The notes: generated by a model not told the origin, from the letters alone. Positions 11,981 through 23,248 are shown, counted from the first letter of the stretch. The stretch is DNA of 64,000 bases from Carposina sasakii (GCA_014607495.2 CP053150.1:14962495-15026494), one strand, 5' to 3'. Made by a program: numbers and translations.

Positions 11981-13320
11981 CCCCTGTGCTAAGGTGCCTC
12001 CTTCTCCCCTATTCTACGTCATTCATTATGCAAGGGTGACCTAAGTAGACATTGACATGTACCCATTTATTTACCTACAGGTTAAATGAGAAGTTTTGAA
12101 AAACAGCTTCAGAGAGATAATACGAGTACCACATCTGTCACTGCTTTGTCGCTTATTTATCTGAGATTAACTTTCTTCGTAATTTTATGCAATATGTGTT
12201 TGTTTGTGAAAAGATGGGTAAGTTACATATTATAATTAACCATATTATTACAAAATAGTTTTAACGTTTCACTATAGGTGCGCCCACCACCGGGCCCTAC
12301 ACGCTCCACTGACCCTAGTTTTAACGATTTGGGAGAATGTTTATTTGGATGTTAGTCTGACTTGAAAACCACGGAATAGACTTGACAGTAAAGTTATGTA
12401 GCATACATTAGCTCCGTTAATTAGTACAAAACGCCAATATAAAAAAATACAGGTAGCCCAAAGGCATAGGATGTTTTTCATAGCATCATAAACACTGTTT
12501 GTATTAGTCTTAGAAATGTAAAGGTCAATGCTCATTCCGCCGACATTACTCAAATGTGCGCGACCTTGTACTAGAAAGCATCCATGTATGGCCACATGCG
12601 GCGCCCGGGCCTCATTATCACATTCTCTTTCAGGGTCGATTACTAAAGTATTCACTCGATATCTCGATATGGTGCTCCTTTAATATTCCTTTTATGTTTT
12701 TAATTAATCGATTCGCTTGGCGCCGCGAGTAATTGAATGCTCGATTTTTTGTGATTGGTTTGTAAATTTACATCCAATCAGAGGGTTGATGTTTCTGACT
12801 CTCAACCTAGACTTTACCAGATACCTGTATAATACTTTATAGATATCTTTGTCTAGGAATAATATAGCATGGATCTATTCGATGGATAAATTCTTTTGGA
12901 GTCTGCGCCAAAATTACTACGGAACTTTTTTTTATAGAAGTTTGGCATTGTCCTTTTTTGCAAGTCATACAGCCATCGTTTAAACATGTAATCTCATAGT
13001 GCAATCAGCATTTCCTCAATTTTTTTTTATGGGAGTAGATCAACTGAGAACGTGGCGTTGTTTTATAGAGACGTTTTAGAATTTGTCACGTACTTTGTAA
13101 TGGCCTCGTCTGTTATTTTATCCAATTTTATCCTTATTTTTCGGTGGAATTTCTGCGTCGTTAGTTGCCAAACAAAAATTTACCTAATAATATTTGTGCT
13201 TTATTTAGGTACACTGCTCTATAGTACCAACCTATCAGCATTTGTAAACTCCAATGCATTTGTAAGTTAAGTGTTTTGACCAATAAATTATTATTATTAT
13301 TTAATTTTCATTTAATTCAT

Positions 13321-13579
13321 TCTTCTATGCTGCTCTTAGAGTGAAAAAAACGTATAATACTACAGCTGCTTCTCTTCCCGGGCATAAGTCAGTAGAGGGA
13401 CAAGAGGGTCTTGGTGTTTTGTAGGCGATGGGCTGACCACCTGTCACTACTAACCGAACTTGTACATCTCAACTATACCCTAAAAATAGGTCAGAAGTGG
13501 CACCATGTGGTTCTATCGGCCCTTGGTGCTCTGCCTACCCCGTAAGGGATAAAGGCGTAATTGTATGTATGTATGTATA
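13321..13579 (-). repeat. SINE-D copy 1 (ACATACAT-tailed)
   Basis: Reverse orientation. Landmarks are CACCTGTCACTACTAACCGA, GTGGCACCATGTGG as its complement, CTACCCCGTAAGGGATAAAGG and a tail of repeated GTAT. Other copies: 15703-15967, 22217-22484 and 40138-40399 (minus). Two of these carry 14-bp target duplications. Confidence 0.85.
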
Positions 13580-13887
13580 CTATGAAAAAACAGAAAGGGC
13601 TTATTATTAATATTAAATTACGATTTTTACCTTTACCTACCTTGATAATTATCTTCAGTTTAAAATAAAGTACAAGGTCCTCGTTATACTTGTTCTGTGT
13701 TTTGCATTGACCTGCATCTACCTGCAATGGTAGGTAGTGTTTAAAATATTACCTACTTGTTAAATACAATCCTAATTACCTAATAAATAATTTTAAACAT
13801 ATCTTGAGACAGCCAATCGACGACGTTGACGTTTCATTACCCTTCTCAAATGAATTAAGATTTTATTCCAACAATCAAGTAACAGTG

Positions 13888-14036
13888 GGACAAGCACGAG
13901 CCTCTCGATAGTCCGTAACCTATTCGTCCAACTGTCATACATAACCAATGTCACATATCTCATAGATTTTGCTTGCGAGTCGATAACCTCAACATAACGT
14001 ATACGGGTGGCGCGTATAAAGGTTAATGCTTAGGCT
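13888..14036. mobile_element. MITE-G copy (GGGTAAGCACGAACCT hairpin family)
   Basis: Landmarks are ACAAGCACGAGCCTCTCGAT, AGTCCGTAACC and ATAGATTTTGCTTGCGAGTCG, with a decayed right end near AGGTTAATGCTTAGGCTTACC. Better copies are at 32621-32718, 57966-58082 and 62405-62529; degraded ones at 10893-10973 and 37074-37150. Confidence 0.65.
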
Positions 14037-14399
14037 TACCCTACAGAAGAATTTATAGACAGTTGATGTAAAACGGCATATACGGCTGTTTTACCGCAAT
14101 GGGGTAGCTGGAGCTGCAGAATCATAAATAGAAGATCACATATGCACGTTTAACCTTGCGGGGAGACAAGTTGCTAGTTTATTATCGCCTGAGAGAATGC
14201 CTAACTTCCTTAGTCGACTCTTACGACATGCATGGAAGAAGATGCAGCTGATGTATTCTAGTGAAGCTTCGCATCATTTCACTGTAACTAAAACAAAATG
14301 AAATGATCCCGATATTCTGAAACAGATGCGTGGCGGATACTTTGAAAATACAGCTGCGACCTATTTGTAGCTGTAGTGTGAACCACACCTAACCTACAT

Positions 14400-14537
14400 A
14401 CAGTTTATTCCGTGTTTTTACTCGTAATTCCATGCAGTGGTCTCCGGCCTACGCGCGACAACAGACGACTGTCGGTATATTTACTGTGCTTTCGAAAACT
14501 TTTAACCGTGTTCATAAAGAAATATATTTAATTGGAG
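14400..14537 (+). other. Candidate 5' non-coding exon
   Basis: Repeat-free sequence, relatively GC-rich near 14440-14475, ends in TTGGAG then GTAAGTTCG at 14538, a full consensus splice donor. It lies 8.6 kb upstream of SDR coding exon 1, whose exon opens with only 7 non-coding bases after an acceptor at 23179, so a 5' UTR exon must exist upstream. The start is arbitrary, and no TATA box or initiator is clear. Confidence 0.3.
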
Positions 14538-15702
14538 GTAAGTTCGTTAATTCGTTTACCCGTTGACTGTGAATTTTGTTGTTTGTGGTGCATGCAGTAC
14601 TAAGCTATGTTTAAAAATAGTTGACGCCGGTATGTTATTGATTTGTTTGTTATCGTACGCTCGTGGAAATTATAGGTACCTAACTATTATATCGTAGTTA
14701 TCTTACCTTAGTAAAGGTAGTGCGTAGTGTTGACGCTATTGCTTTCCTAGGATAAAATACACACATTGTATGCGTATCTGGATAATTTTCATGATGAAGC
14801 CTATAAAAAAGATTATTAAAAAATAGAGCTTTTAAAAGGGGTGTAATAAAAAAATATTTTCTACAAGTACAATGATTTGAATTTGCATTCAAAACATCCT
14901 GCTTCGACTAGTATGTACAAATTGTACACAAAGGCCCGAAGTATTAGCGAATAATACTGCTAAGTAGTCTTTTCTTTGCTGATATCGCCCATCATGTTTG
15001 TATCTGAACAGTCATTATTGAGAGAACTATAATTTTTCATCAAACTTTGAATCTGTAAACCTACCTTTAAATAAGTACCTATAACACCTTTAAAATATTT
15101 TTCTGTCTATTTTGTAATAATTTGGCAAGTTCAAATGGATGGGTGGGCAAGGGCCGGGACGCGATGCGATTTAAAAATAAATATTTATGATATACTTAGG
15201 TAGCTGCCACACTCTTCAATTGATAATGTTTTCAATATTTTTAGATATACAGAGTGTAAGTGACAGCCAGGCATATAGTGAAATGCTGAACAAGTACCTA
15301 TTATGTTGAGTTTTACACAGGAAATGCATTTTTTTAACCCAATTATCACCAATAGTTAAAACGTGCGCCATTTAGTCGGAAAATGAAAATTGTATTTTCC
15401 TTAATTACAACATGCAAATTTTGAAAATTGAAATTCTGACAGTGATATCTTAGTGTAAACCATTGTAAACTTAAATTGAAATGAAGATGCTGTATTATTC
15501 TTTGCTTCAGGACAATGCGAGAGGTGGTAAAGTCTTGTCCTTCAAATTGTATGCTACAGACAGTATTAGCATAATTTAGCATATCTACACATTGTTGCTA
15601 AAATTATTGTAATGAGTACTAGGTACCTACATATTAATAATATAATTTGAACCTCACCTGCACGCCATCATGATTATTTGTTTCTGTTTGTTAAAATGTA
15701 AC

Positions 15703-15967
15703 TATACATACATACATACATATAATTACGCGTCTATCGCATACGGGGTAGGCAGAGCACCAATATAACCACATGGTGCCACTTCTGACCAATTTAGAGG
15801 GTATAGTTGAGATGTACCAGTTCGGTTAGTAGTGACAGGTGGTCAATCCATCGTCTACAAAACACCAACACTTGTACAGTATGCCCGGGAAGAGCTATGC
15901 ATTCTTCTATGCTGTTCTGGGAGTGAAAAAAAAACGTGTAATACTACAGCTGCTTCCCTTCCCGGGC
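15703..15967 (+). repeat. SINE-D copy 2, with an inverted 3' segment
   Basis: The first about 190 bases follow SINE-D in forward orientation up to GTATGCCCGGGAAGAGC. The remainder, TTCTTCTATGCTGTTCTGGG to CTTCCCTTCCCGGGCATG, is the reverse complement of what should follow. The flipped segment is bordered by CCCGGGAAG and its complement. Confidence 0.75.
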
Positions 15968-16239
15968 ATGTTATTATTAATGGCAATAATAGTAGTTAAT
16001 ATATAATATACATATACAGGGTGTAACAGAAAGGGTATGTTAACCGAAAAGCTATTTTAGACTCAAAATCGCATATCTATTTTTTAAGATTGTATGAACA
16101 TTCGTGAGTTGTTTAAGAATTACTCATATATCTGAAAAAATAAACATGCGATTTCGAGTCTCAAATTTTGTGGGTAGATTCCTTTTAGTGGGCTATTTAC
16201 ATAGCTTTTCGCTTAAAATAATAATAATAATAATAAGCC

Positions 16240-16882
16240 CGCAGGGCAGCTTGTTGTTGGGAGGTAGCGTTCCCACGGACCTGAAGTACTAAGACCCTGT
16301 TCCTCATCTCTGGCACCGGAGTGAGGTCTGACGAGGAACAGTTCCCCCACCTCTGCCTTGCCTTCGCCGGCCGGGCAGAGTGGAGTCGCGAGAGCTATGA
16401 CAGCTCGAGGGTGGACGTGCCCGTCAGTAAGTGGCGAGTTGGCTTCGGTTTAAAGTCCAGGGGCACCCCTCCACCCTAGCCGCTCACCAAATGTTTTTGT
16501 CGCTCCGTGCGTGCGGCCGTTTCAGGGGGCCCATGAAATGAGTCGGCGAGTCACCGCCTGCCACCAAACAATTATGAGACTTGGTTGTAATGGCAGGCGT
16601 CCGTTAGTCTCCTTCAATAGCCCGATTTTCCAACCCCACCCAAAATTCAGCCCCATAGCCCATGACCTTGTTTCCCATCGCATGACAGAGCTGCACTCCA
16701 ATAGTCTTGCACATGGCGGGGACCATCGCCGGATGTATCCGGTCGGCGATGGTATCCGCCATGTGTATCCCACACCATATTAAAGTTCTCTAAAAAGGGC
16801 CTCTACATCTTGGCCACGGCCCGATGCACGCCTCTCAAAGGACCGGGACTCTGTAGTCCCGAGAATTTAAACAGAGATACAA
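16240..16882 (-). repeat. GC-rich segment between two ATT tails
   Basis: This is clearly richer in G and C than its surroundings. On the minus strand it begins GTATCTCTGTTTAAATTCTC and ends CTGCCCTGCGGGC before the ATT tail. It has an 83-codon minus frame (16522-16773) and an overlapping 90-codon plus frame, neither resembling a known domain. It is probably a 3' part of another LINE family or transduced genomic sequence. Confidence 0.5.
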
Positions 16883-17022
16883 TAATAATAATAATAATCT
16901 TTATTTCAGGTACAACCCATATCATTAAAATCGTAAAATAAAATAAAAAATAAAATTGCAAAATAAAATAAAATATTAAAATAGTCAGTTAAAATAAACT
17001 TCAAAAGTGAAGCCGTCCTAAA

Positions 17023-18416
17023 TCACTTGCGGTCTGCACCCTGATGTACTGCAAGCCAGTGTCGCATTATCGGGCTAGTAAAATCATTCACTACGGCTCT
17101 AAGGATCTTATTTTTAGAATTCCGTAGTCCCTTCCAGAACGAGGCCACCCGGGATCTCATTATCGCAAAGAAGTCGGGAACCCGCGCGTCAGCAAACATA
17201 CCTGAGGCACTGCAGTACCTAGGTTTATGCATGAGGATACGGTAAGCATTATTGTACTGGACCCTCATAGCACTATATGCTTTTCTCGTGTAGTTCGACC
17301 AAAGGTGACTGGTGTATAAATTTTGGCAGTAAGCTTTAAAAAGCGTAATTTTCACCTCTGTGCTACACCGGCCGAATCTACGCGCGAGCATGTTACACCT
17401 GACGGCGAGTGCCCGACGCTCTCTCTCGATATCCTCATCGTCATTCAGCCGCTCCGTCAAAACATGTCCCAGGTACTTGAACCGCTTCACCAGTGTAACT
17501 GGTAAACTCAAACATACATCGGGTACAACCTCTCCCCGACCTAAACACAAGCATTTCCGTTTTAGAGACATTATATTTCAACCCGTGTTCATTTGCATAA
17601 TGCTCACAGATTGAAAGCAGCCTCCTCAGCCCATTAATTGAGGGGCTGAGAAGCACCATATCATCGGCATAGCTAAGGCTATTGGCACATATACCTCCTA
17701 TGTGACAACCGATGCCGGTACTTCTCAGCCTCTCAATCAAGTTATTCATGTAGATGTTGAAGAGATCCGGAGATGTCAACCCGCCTTGGCGCACTCCGCA
17801 TTCTAGTCTGTACTCACTAGAAGTCGAGTCACCCCATTTCACACAATTAGATTGGTTTCCGTACCAGTATCTCAACAGGTTAACTATATGTTCTGGGGCT
17901 ATGTCTTGTAGTTTTTCCCAGAGGATTTGATAGTTGACAAGGTCAAATGCCTTGCTCAGGTCTAAAAAACAAGCATACACTGATGTATTTCTAGACAAGT
18001 AATAGCTGACGGTGTGTTTCAGACTTAGTATAGCAGAATCTGTCGAGAGGCCGGGACGGAAACCAAATTGTCCATCATCTATTCTAACATGCTTTGACAG
18101 AGTAGGCTGAACTAATCGTTCCAGAATCTTGCCCATAATTGTACCTAAAGAAATTGGACGATAGTTATTAGCAGATGCAATATTACCCGTCTTATTTTTA
18201 ATTATAGGTACAACCAAAGTCTTCATCAATGCTTCTGGCAGAAAACTGTAGTTGACGGATTCATTAAACAAAATACATAGTTTGTTATACAGTACATCGC
18301 CTGCATAGACCATGTGTTCGACACTCAAACTATCGTGCCCAGGTGCTTTACCACGCTTCATAGTAGTGACCACTTTCTTTATGCCAGCAACTGTGAAATA
18401 AGATTTGCAATCCCCC
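17023..18416 (-). pseudogene. LINE reverse transcriptase, 5'-truncated and frameshifted
   Basis: A minus frame open from the insertion edge to 17441 carries RT motifs in order: APGHDSLS near residue 25, NYRPISLG near 85, FGFRPG near 118, FLDLSKAFD (motif A, about 151-159), CGVRQGGLTSP (motif B, about 207-217), SYADDMVLL (catalytic YADD, about 250-253) and SKTEMLVF (motif D region). Just after RSGRG the reading shifts by one frame, near 17530, and coding continues to a stop at 17023 with FKYLGHVLTERLNDDEDIER and a C-terminal region of about 150 residues. It is missing the endonuclease and RT N-terminus, so it cannot move itself. There is no ATG at the 5' edge. Family: non-LTR retrotransposon pol. 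Confidence 0.9.
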
Positions 18417-18713
18417 AAAATACCCCTTTAGTTACACCCTGTATAACACACACGGCTGTGTTCCCGAAATGAGGTAGCCAGAACTGCAAGATCCCGGGGA
18501 AGATCCCACAGCGAGCGGGGTCGATAAGACCTGAGAGAATGCATTAATGGAAACCCTAACGGCGTTTTTAAAACACTGCGTCTAAAATTAGATACTGTTT
18601 AATAATGAAATTTGACAGCAAAATATTCAATTCAATTTTTGTTTATGGCACCCATTATTGCGTCGGGCACAATAATAATTACGCATAGCAAAATATATTG
18701 GATATAGTGGACG

Positions 18714-19012
18714 CCCGCGACTCCGTCCGTGTGGACTACAGAAAAAACGAAATGTCGAAATTATCCGGGATATAAACATTTTCCTGGGATAAAAAGTAGC
18801 CTATATGTGTTAAGTGGGACCTGTCACAATATATTCCTGAAAACTGCAACGAAATCGGTTTCGCCGTTTCTGAGATTAGCGTGCACAGACAAACATTCCA
18901 AAAACATTCTTTTGGGTACTATTGCGTTGATAAAGGTCTCCTATAATATTTTTTCTCATGTATCTTCCATGTACAGACAGCGACCCGATAAATTTTTATT
19001 ATATGTATAGAT
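18714..19012 (+). repeat. SINE, long type, intact copy
   Basis: It runs from AGTGGACGCCCGCGACTCCG to ATTATATGTATAGAT with the full set of landmarks, including the intact sequence TCTCATGTATCTTCC where copy 1591-2187 holds the MITE. Confidence 0.85.
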
Positions 19013-19753
19013 CTGTCAAATTTAGGCATCTTTTGGAGCATCTTACAACATTTGTCTTGACAACTTGTATGCTAGGTACATACTATACGGGGCCCTTAGA
19101 GTAACTTATTCTATGACGAGGCCGAACTGGGTATTGACTACTAGAAGACTTTCGACTTAAATTCCCGGTCCCGTGAGAATTTGGAGAAAGGAATTCTCTT
19201 ATTGGATGCCTGTCATGTAAAGGACACACCCTCCAACGATCAGGTCTCTAGAAGCAACGATTTATTTTGTGCGTTTGATCCGTCGATCAGTTAATCTGAG
19301 TTTAGGACACATTTATATATGTACTTATAGATATTCGTAGTTTATTAATGGAAAGTTTTTCGGTAGATATCTCTAAATTAATCCAAAAAGGTTTTGTTTA
19401 CAATAAACCTAATAGCACGGGCAGTACGAAGCGCGGAAAAAGCCGAAATTAGATGTTTGAACATTACTGGAAGGTTACATTTGGCTGAATGGCGAAGGCC
19501 TTGCGCTGCGTCGAGTGCAAGGCGTAGGTTACTCTATGGCCTACTCTATGGTCAGTGTTCCGCGGATATTGGCGGGAAGTGGTCGCATCGTAAAAACCAG
19601 TTGTTTTTTCGAAATCGTCCGAACTCGATTTCGTAGCATCCTATTTTGGATTTATAAAGTTTACGTTATATGCTGATTAATTTAGAGGTAAGATAGAAAA
19701 ATTATAATTCGGGCTATATTGTTTTTGCCGGTACCTTTTGTCTTATATGTATA

Positions 19754-20106
19754 CAGGGTGTGTGTGACAGCCAGGCAAATAGTGAAATACTGAACAAGTA
19801 CCATTTTTTTGAGTTGTACGACAGTGTTATTACTCGTAGGAAATGTTTGCTTTCCGCGCTAATTGTATCTGGCGATCCTGTGACTAGTTAAATGGGCTTA
19901 TTGGTTATTGTGTGATACATTACTGTACAGTACCGGACCACTTGTGATTCACCATTGGGGTTGATCAGTATTTGGAACTTTTTTAAGACCAACTTTTAAA
20001 AAAAACATTTTGGAGTTTGCCTGCGAAAATTTTCAGTGGTTTTCGCCTCAAAATCATGGTCAGAAGTCGCCATATTAATATTTGCCTGGCTGTCATTTCT
20101 ACCCTG
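19754..20106. mobile_element. MITE-H complete copy
   Basis: Termini are CAGGGTGTGTGTGACAGCCA and, at the right, GCCTGGCTGTCATTTCTACC plus CTG. TA lies on both sides (19752-19753, 20107-20108). It is 353 bp. The inverted ends share GACAGCCAGGCAAAT. No coding is seen. Confidence 0.8.
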
Positions 20107-20303
20107 TATATTATAAAACTACGGAAATCATCACGATCATTTTTCTCCATGGAAGCGGGAAGTTAAAATATTAAAAAAAATAGACATTGCACATTAAGGA
20201 TTTTTTCACCATATAACATTTATTACGATTTGTTTTTTTTGACTGTATAGAATTGTTACTCCTGTATATAATCGGTTATACTTGGGTTTTGATGATTTGA
20301 AAG

Positions 20304-20710
20304 GTACATACTTTGTTCTTTTAATACCTCGTATTTTTTGTAACAACACGATCATTTTCTTCTATGGAAGCACCCCTGGGAAACCACGGGTTTCCAAGAT
20401 ATTGAGGTCCAAAGTTACATTAATATTATCATTTTTTTAGTAGTATATATAATAATATAAATCCATCTGAAATCGGTTGACAAACATTTTTTTTCAAAGA
20501 TACCATGTCAAAATGTTATAATGTTCGTTTTGTAGGTACATTTGTACTTTGCGCATCAAACGAATACCTACATTGCTTGCAATAAAATGGCAGTATTTTT
20601 TCATATTTTTTTTGTCGTTTCCCAGGGTTGGTTTCATAGAAGAAAATGATCGTAACCTTGCAAAGAATACGAGGTATTAAAAAAACATTGTTGTCTTTTT
20701 ACACTCTGTA
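20304..20710. mobile_element. Element I, copy 1 (palindromic-ended repeat)
   Basis: The ends are inverted: TTTAATACCTCGTATTTTTT at left and AAGAATACGAGGTATTAAAA at right, with inner arms TCATTTTCTTCTATGGAAGC and its near complement. A second copy at 49600-50262 is interrupted by a SINE. Confidence 0.75.
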
Positions 20711-21080
20711 TATTGCTGTCAAATGTCGTGCTTAGCAAACTTTATGCGTAACTTTAGGTACACACGGTTTATAAAATTCTTAGTAAGTAATTATTTCCCT
20801 GTTTTGTAATCGATTAAATTCTATGAAGATTTCAAGATGATTTCCCTTTTCAATATGAATCATTTTAGACTATTTAGAAAAAAAAATTCTCTTACTTATT
20901 TTGGGCAATATCCTTTGTTACTAAATTACACGAGAGGATTAATTACGCTGGCAAGAAAAAGAATACGCTTACCTAAAAATACAGCTAAGAATCTTGTAAT
21001 ATCGAATATTGAATTTATTTCACTAAATAATTAATTTACCTGTTTTGATGATAAAACTCGAAAATTATTATATAAACAAA

Positions 21081-21304
21081 ATCCTACTAATATTATAAAC
21101 GCGAAAGTTGTGAGTATGGATAGATAGATGGATGGATGGATGTTTGTTACTCTTTGACGTTAAAACGGCTGGAGCGATTTCAATAAAATTTGGTCTGGAG
21201 TTAGCACATAGGCTACTTTTTATCCCGAGAAAATATTTTATCCCGGATAATTTTGACATTTTATTTTATCTGCAGTCCACGCGGACGAAGTCGCGGGCGT
21301 CCAG
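21081..21304 (-). repeat. SINE, short type, copy 2
   Basis: Reverse orientation. It starts ATCCTACTAATATTATAAAC and ends GTCCACGCGGACGAAGTCGC. A short GATGGATG microsatellite is inside. Confidence 0.85.
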
Positions 21305-22216
21305 TATATTAGATACAGTAAACGTAACAAACAAACTATAACCTGCTTTTAATTAAAGTATGTTTGTTTACCTTTGTTACCTAAGTGGTAATAAAATACT
21401 AGTTAAATATACATATTAATTAACCATCATTGCTAAGTTGGTAATCAAAAAACACTACGACATTATATTATACAAATTATATTTCTATAATAGCACAAAT
21501 TTATAATGATGAGCCCTTTTGGTAGGCACTAAGCGTAAGGTCTTACTCACGAGATAAATTTTCCCCTTTTGTGATTTTACATGATCTGAATCTCATGTCG
21601 GTAGGAGTCCTACCGTAGGAGTCGATGAAATGAGAGCCAAGTTTAATATTATGATAATTGCTTTGGTTGTTGACCGACAGGTAACAGGTTTAGAACTTGC
21701 GAAAGCTATAATATAATTCGTATATGAAAACTAGCCAAGTACAATATAAGTTACCCTAAGTTATAAGAAGAAATGATATTTTATATTGTTATAAATATAT
21801 TTCAGATCTGGCTACCCCATTCAAGGAACACTGCCGTGTGTGTATGTTTGAAGTCGACTAAAAACGGCAAAACCTGATAAACAACATTAACTAATATTTC
21901 GTCGCCGTTAGTAAACTTTACACATCAAGTATACAGGTTGTTCTTAAAATATCATTTTAAAATATCAGCGTGTTTATATTTAAACTATCTTAATAAAGTC
22001 ACTTAAAAATAGATTTGTATACTAGTATCTAAAAATATCAGTAGGTATTAAGCGCAGAACCGGGAAAAATAATTCGATATCATTAATTACTGCTACATAT
22101 TTTAGTAAACATGAAACGTTTCCATTTGATGAGATACTGTTCGATAGGTATTAACAACAATTATGTTATGTTACTATATTGTCTAATGTTTGTGTGTACC
22201 TACAATAAAGAATACA

Positions 22217-22484
22217 TACATACATACATGCAATCACGCCTTCATCCCTTACGGGGTAGGCAGAGCACCGAGGGCCGATAGAACCACATGGTGCCACTTC
22301 TGACCAATTTTGAGGGTATAGTTGAGATGTACAAGTTGGGTTAGTAGTGACAGGTGGTCAGCCCATCGCCTACAAAACACCAAGATCCCCTTGTCCCTCT
22401 ACTGACTTGTACAGTATGCCCGGGAAGAGAAGCAGCTGTAGTATTATACGTTCTTTTTTCACTCCCAGAGCAGCATAGAAGTAG
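22217..22484 (+). repeat. SINE-D copy 3 with 14-bp target duplication
   Basis: It is flanked by CAATAAAGAATACA at 22203-22216 and again at 22485-22498. The body contains CCCTTACGGGGTAGGCAGAG, GTGACAGGTGGTCAGCCC and TGCCCGGGAAGAGAAGCAGC. The long duplication means it moved by target-primed reverse transcription. Confidence 0.9.
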
Positions 22485-22746
22485 CAATAAAGAATACAAG
22501 AACAACTAAATGCCATAAAAATTCAATGAAAATGTACCTACTTAACTATTTAACTATGAAATCAAAATTATTAATAGGTGTTGCCCGTGACTTCGTTCAC
22601 GTGGACTACATTAGCCTATATTCTTCGTACTCCCAACATACTGTGTGCAAAATTTCAAGAAGATTGATAAGCAAATAAAGCATGAAGAGGTAAAAAACAA
22701 ACATTTAATGCACTAATGTTAGATGCGATTGTAACATATTATAATA

Positions 22747-22945
22747 CTAGTGGACGCCCGCGATTCCGTCCGCGTGGACAGCAAAAAAAAACAAAATGTC
22801 GAAATTATCGGGGATAAAAACATTTACCCGGGATAAAAAGTAGCTTATATGTTAAGTGGGATCTGGCATCGAAATCGGTCCAACCGTTTCTGAGATTAGC
22901 GTGCACAAACATCGATCCGTTACAATTTTATTATATGTATAGATT
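22747..22945 (+). repeat. SINE, long type, internally deleted
   Basis: It begins CTAGTGGACGCCCGCGATTC and ends TTATATGTATAGATT, but the middle (from the GTTAAGTGGGATCTG box on) is shortened. A related decayed fragment, TTGCCCGTGACTTCGTTCAC, lies just upstream at 22578-22735. F2 repeat sequence follows at 22955-23080. Confidence 0.75.
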
Positions 22946-23179
22946 CTTCTAGTCTTCGGCCTATTGCAGTCCACTCCTGGACGTTGGCCTCCCCCAGGGC
23001 ACGCCATAAGTCTAACTGCCATTTGGGGTTTTTTGCCCATAGTCACCACGCTGTGCAGGCGGGTTGGTGACCGATATAATAATGTGGTCTGTATAAATAC
23101 AAAATCAACATCATGTAACAGGCCATTTTAAATTACCTAAGCTATTGTTTCATATCCACATTAATTACGATTGTTTCAG

Positions 23180-23248
23180 AGTAGTCATGTCTACCGCGCA
23201 GACGACTACGAATGGAGTGACGCAGACTCTTATAGAAAATGCACCTTG
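23180..23248 (+). CDS. SDR coding exon 1 (start codon)
   Basis: TTGTTTCAG ends at 23179, ATG is at 23187, and the exon ends before GTGAGT at 23249. It codes MSTAQTTTNGVTQTLIENAP plus two bases of a Trp codon. The start was chosen because it is the only ATG after the acceptor, and the split TG|G codon joins exactly to exon 2. Seven non-coding bases precede the ATG, so the transcript starts in an upstream exon. Confidence 0.85.

Larger units (their letters stand above)
195..14399. other. Intergenic/intronic repeat-rich stretch
   Basis: No conserved coding exon was recognised here. It holds SINEs (1057-1282, 1591-2187), an RTE tail (2655-2895), an RTE 3' region (3113-4590), MITE copies (1868-2127, 4752-5130, 5813-6182, 6765-6905, 9394-9538, 10301-10674, 11611-11980, 13888-14036), a purine-rich tract near 8700-8836 and a SINE at 13321-13579. 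The unlisted parts (about 195-1050, 2190-2650, 6190-6760, 6910-8690, 8840-9390, 10680-11610, 11990-13320) are AT-rich with no feature I can support. Open frames at 12341-12655 (minus, 104 codons) and 13052-13270 (plus, 72 codons) look like nothing I know. Some of this is probably the first intron of the minus-strand SDR gene. Confidence 0.6.
16221..18416 (-). mobile_element. 5'-truncated LINE insertion, CR1/L2-like
   Basis: The block is flanked by AAAATA at 16215-16220 and 18417-18422 (target duplication inside MITE-A). On the minus strand the order is reverse-transcriptase coding (to about 17023), an AT-rich 3' UTR, ATAAAGATTATTATTATTAT near 16883-16905, then 660 bases of GC-rich sequence, and a second TTATTATTATT tail at 16221-16240. 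The 5' end is truncated in pol. The clade is judged only from the RT motifs and the ATT-repeat tail, so CR1/L2-like is provisional. Confidence 0.8.
16017..18441. mobile_element. MITE-A copy 4, split by a LINE
   Basis: The left part is 16017-16220 (CAGGGTGTAACAGAAAGGGT to TAGCTTTTCGCTTAAAATA). The right part resumes at 18423 with CCCCTTTAGTTACACCCTG and ends at 18441, followed by TA. Together they make one MITE-A of about 223 bp interrupted by 2.2 kb. Confidence 0.85.
14538..23179. other. Gene-free stretch with nested elements
   Basis: No conserved coding exon was recognised, apart from a weak minus-strand candidate at 15658-15671. It contains SINE-D copies (15703-15967, 22217-22484), MITE-A split by a LINE (16017-18441), other SINEs (18714-19012, 21081-21304, 22747-22945), MITE-H (19754-20106) and element I (20304-20710). 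The stretches 14540-15240, 19020-19750 and 21310-22200 show nothing I can name. A plus-strand frame at 19394-19636 (80 codons) has no recognised similarity. Confidence 0.55.

Noticed and set aside
12341..12655. 104-codon minus-strand gene
   Set aside because: No domain, no splice context and no recognised similarity; it may be an old repeat frame.
16511..16783. Overlapping 90- and 83-codon frames as genes
   Set aside because: They lie inside the GC-rich retroelement segment and run on both strands; no conserved domain.
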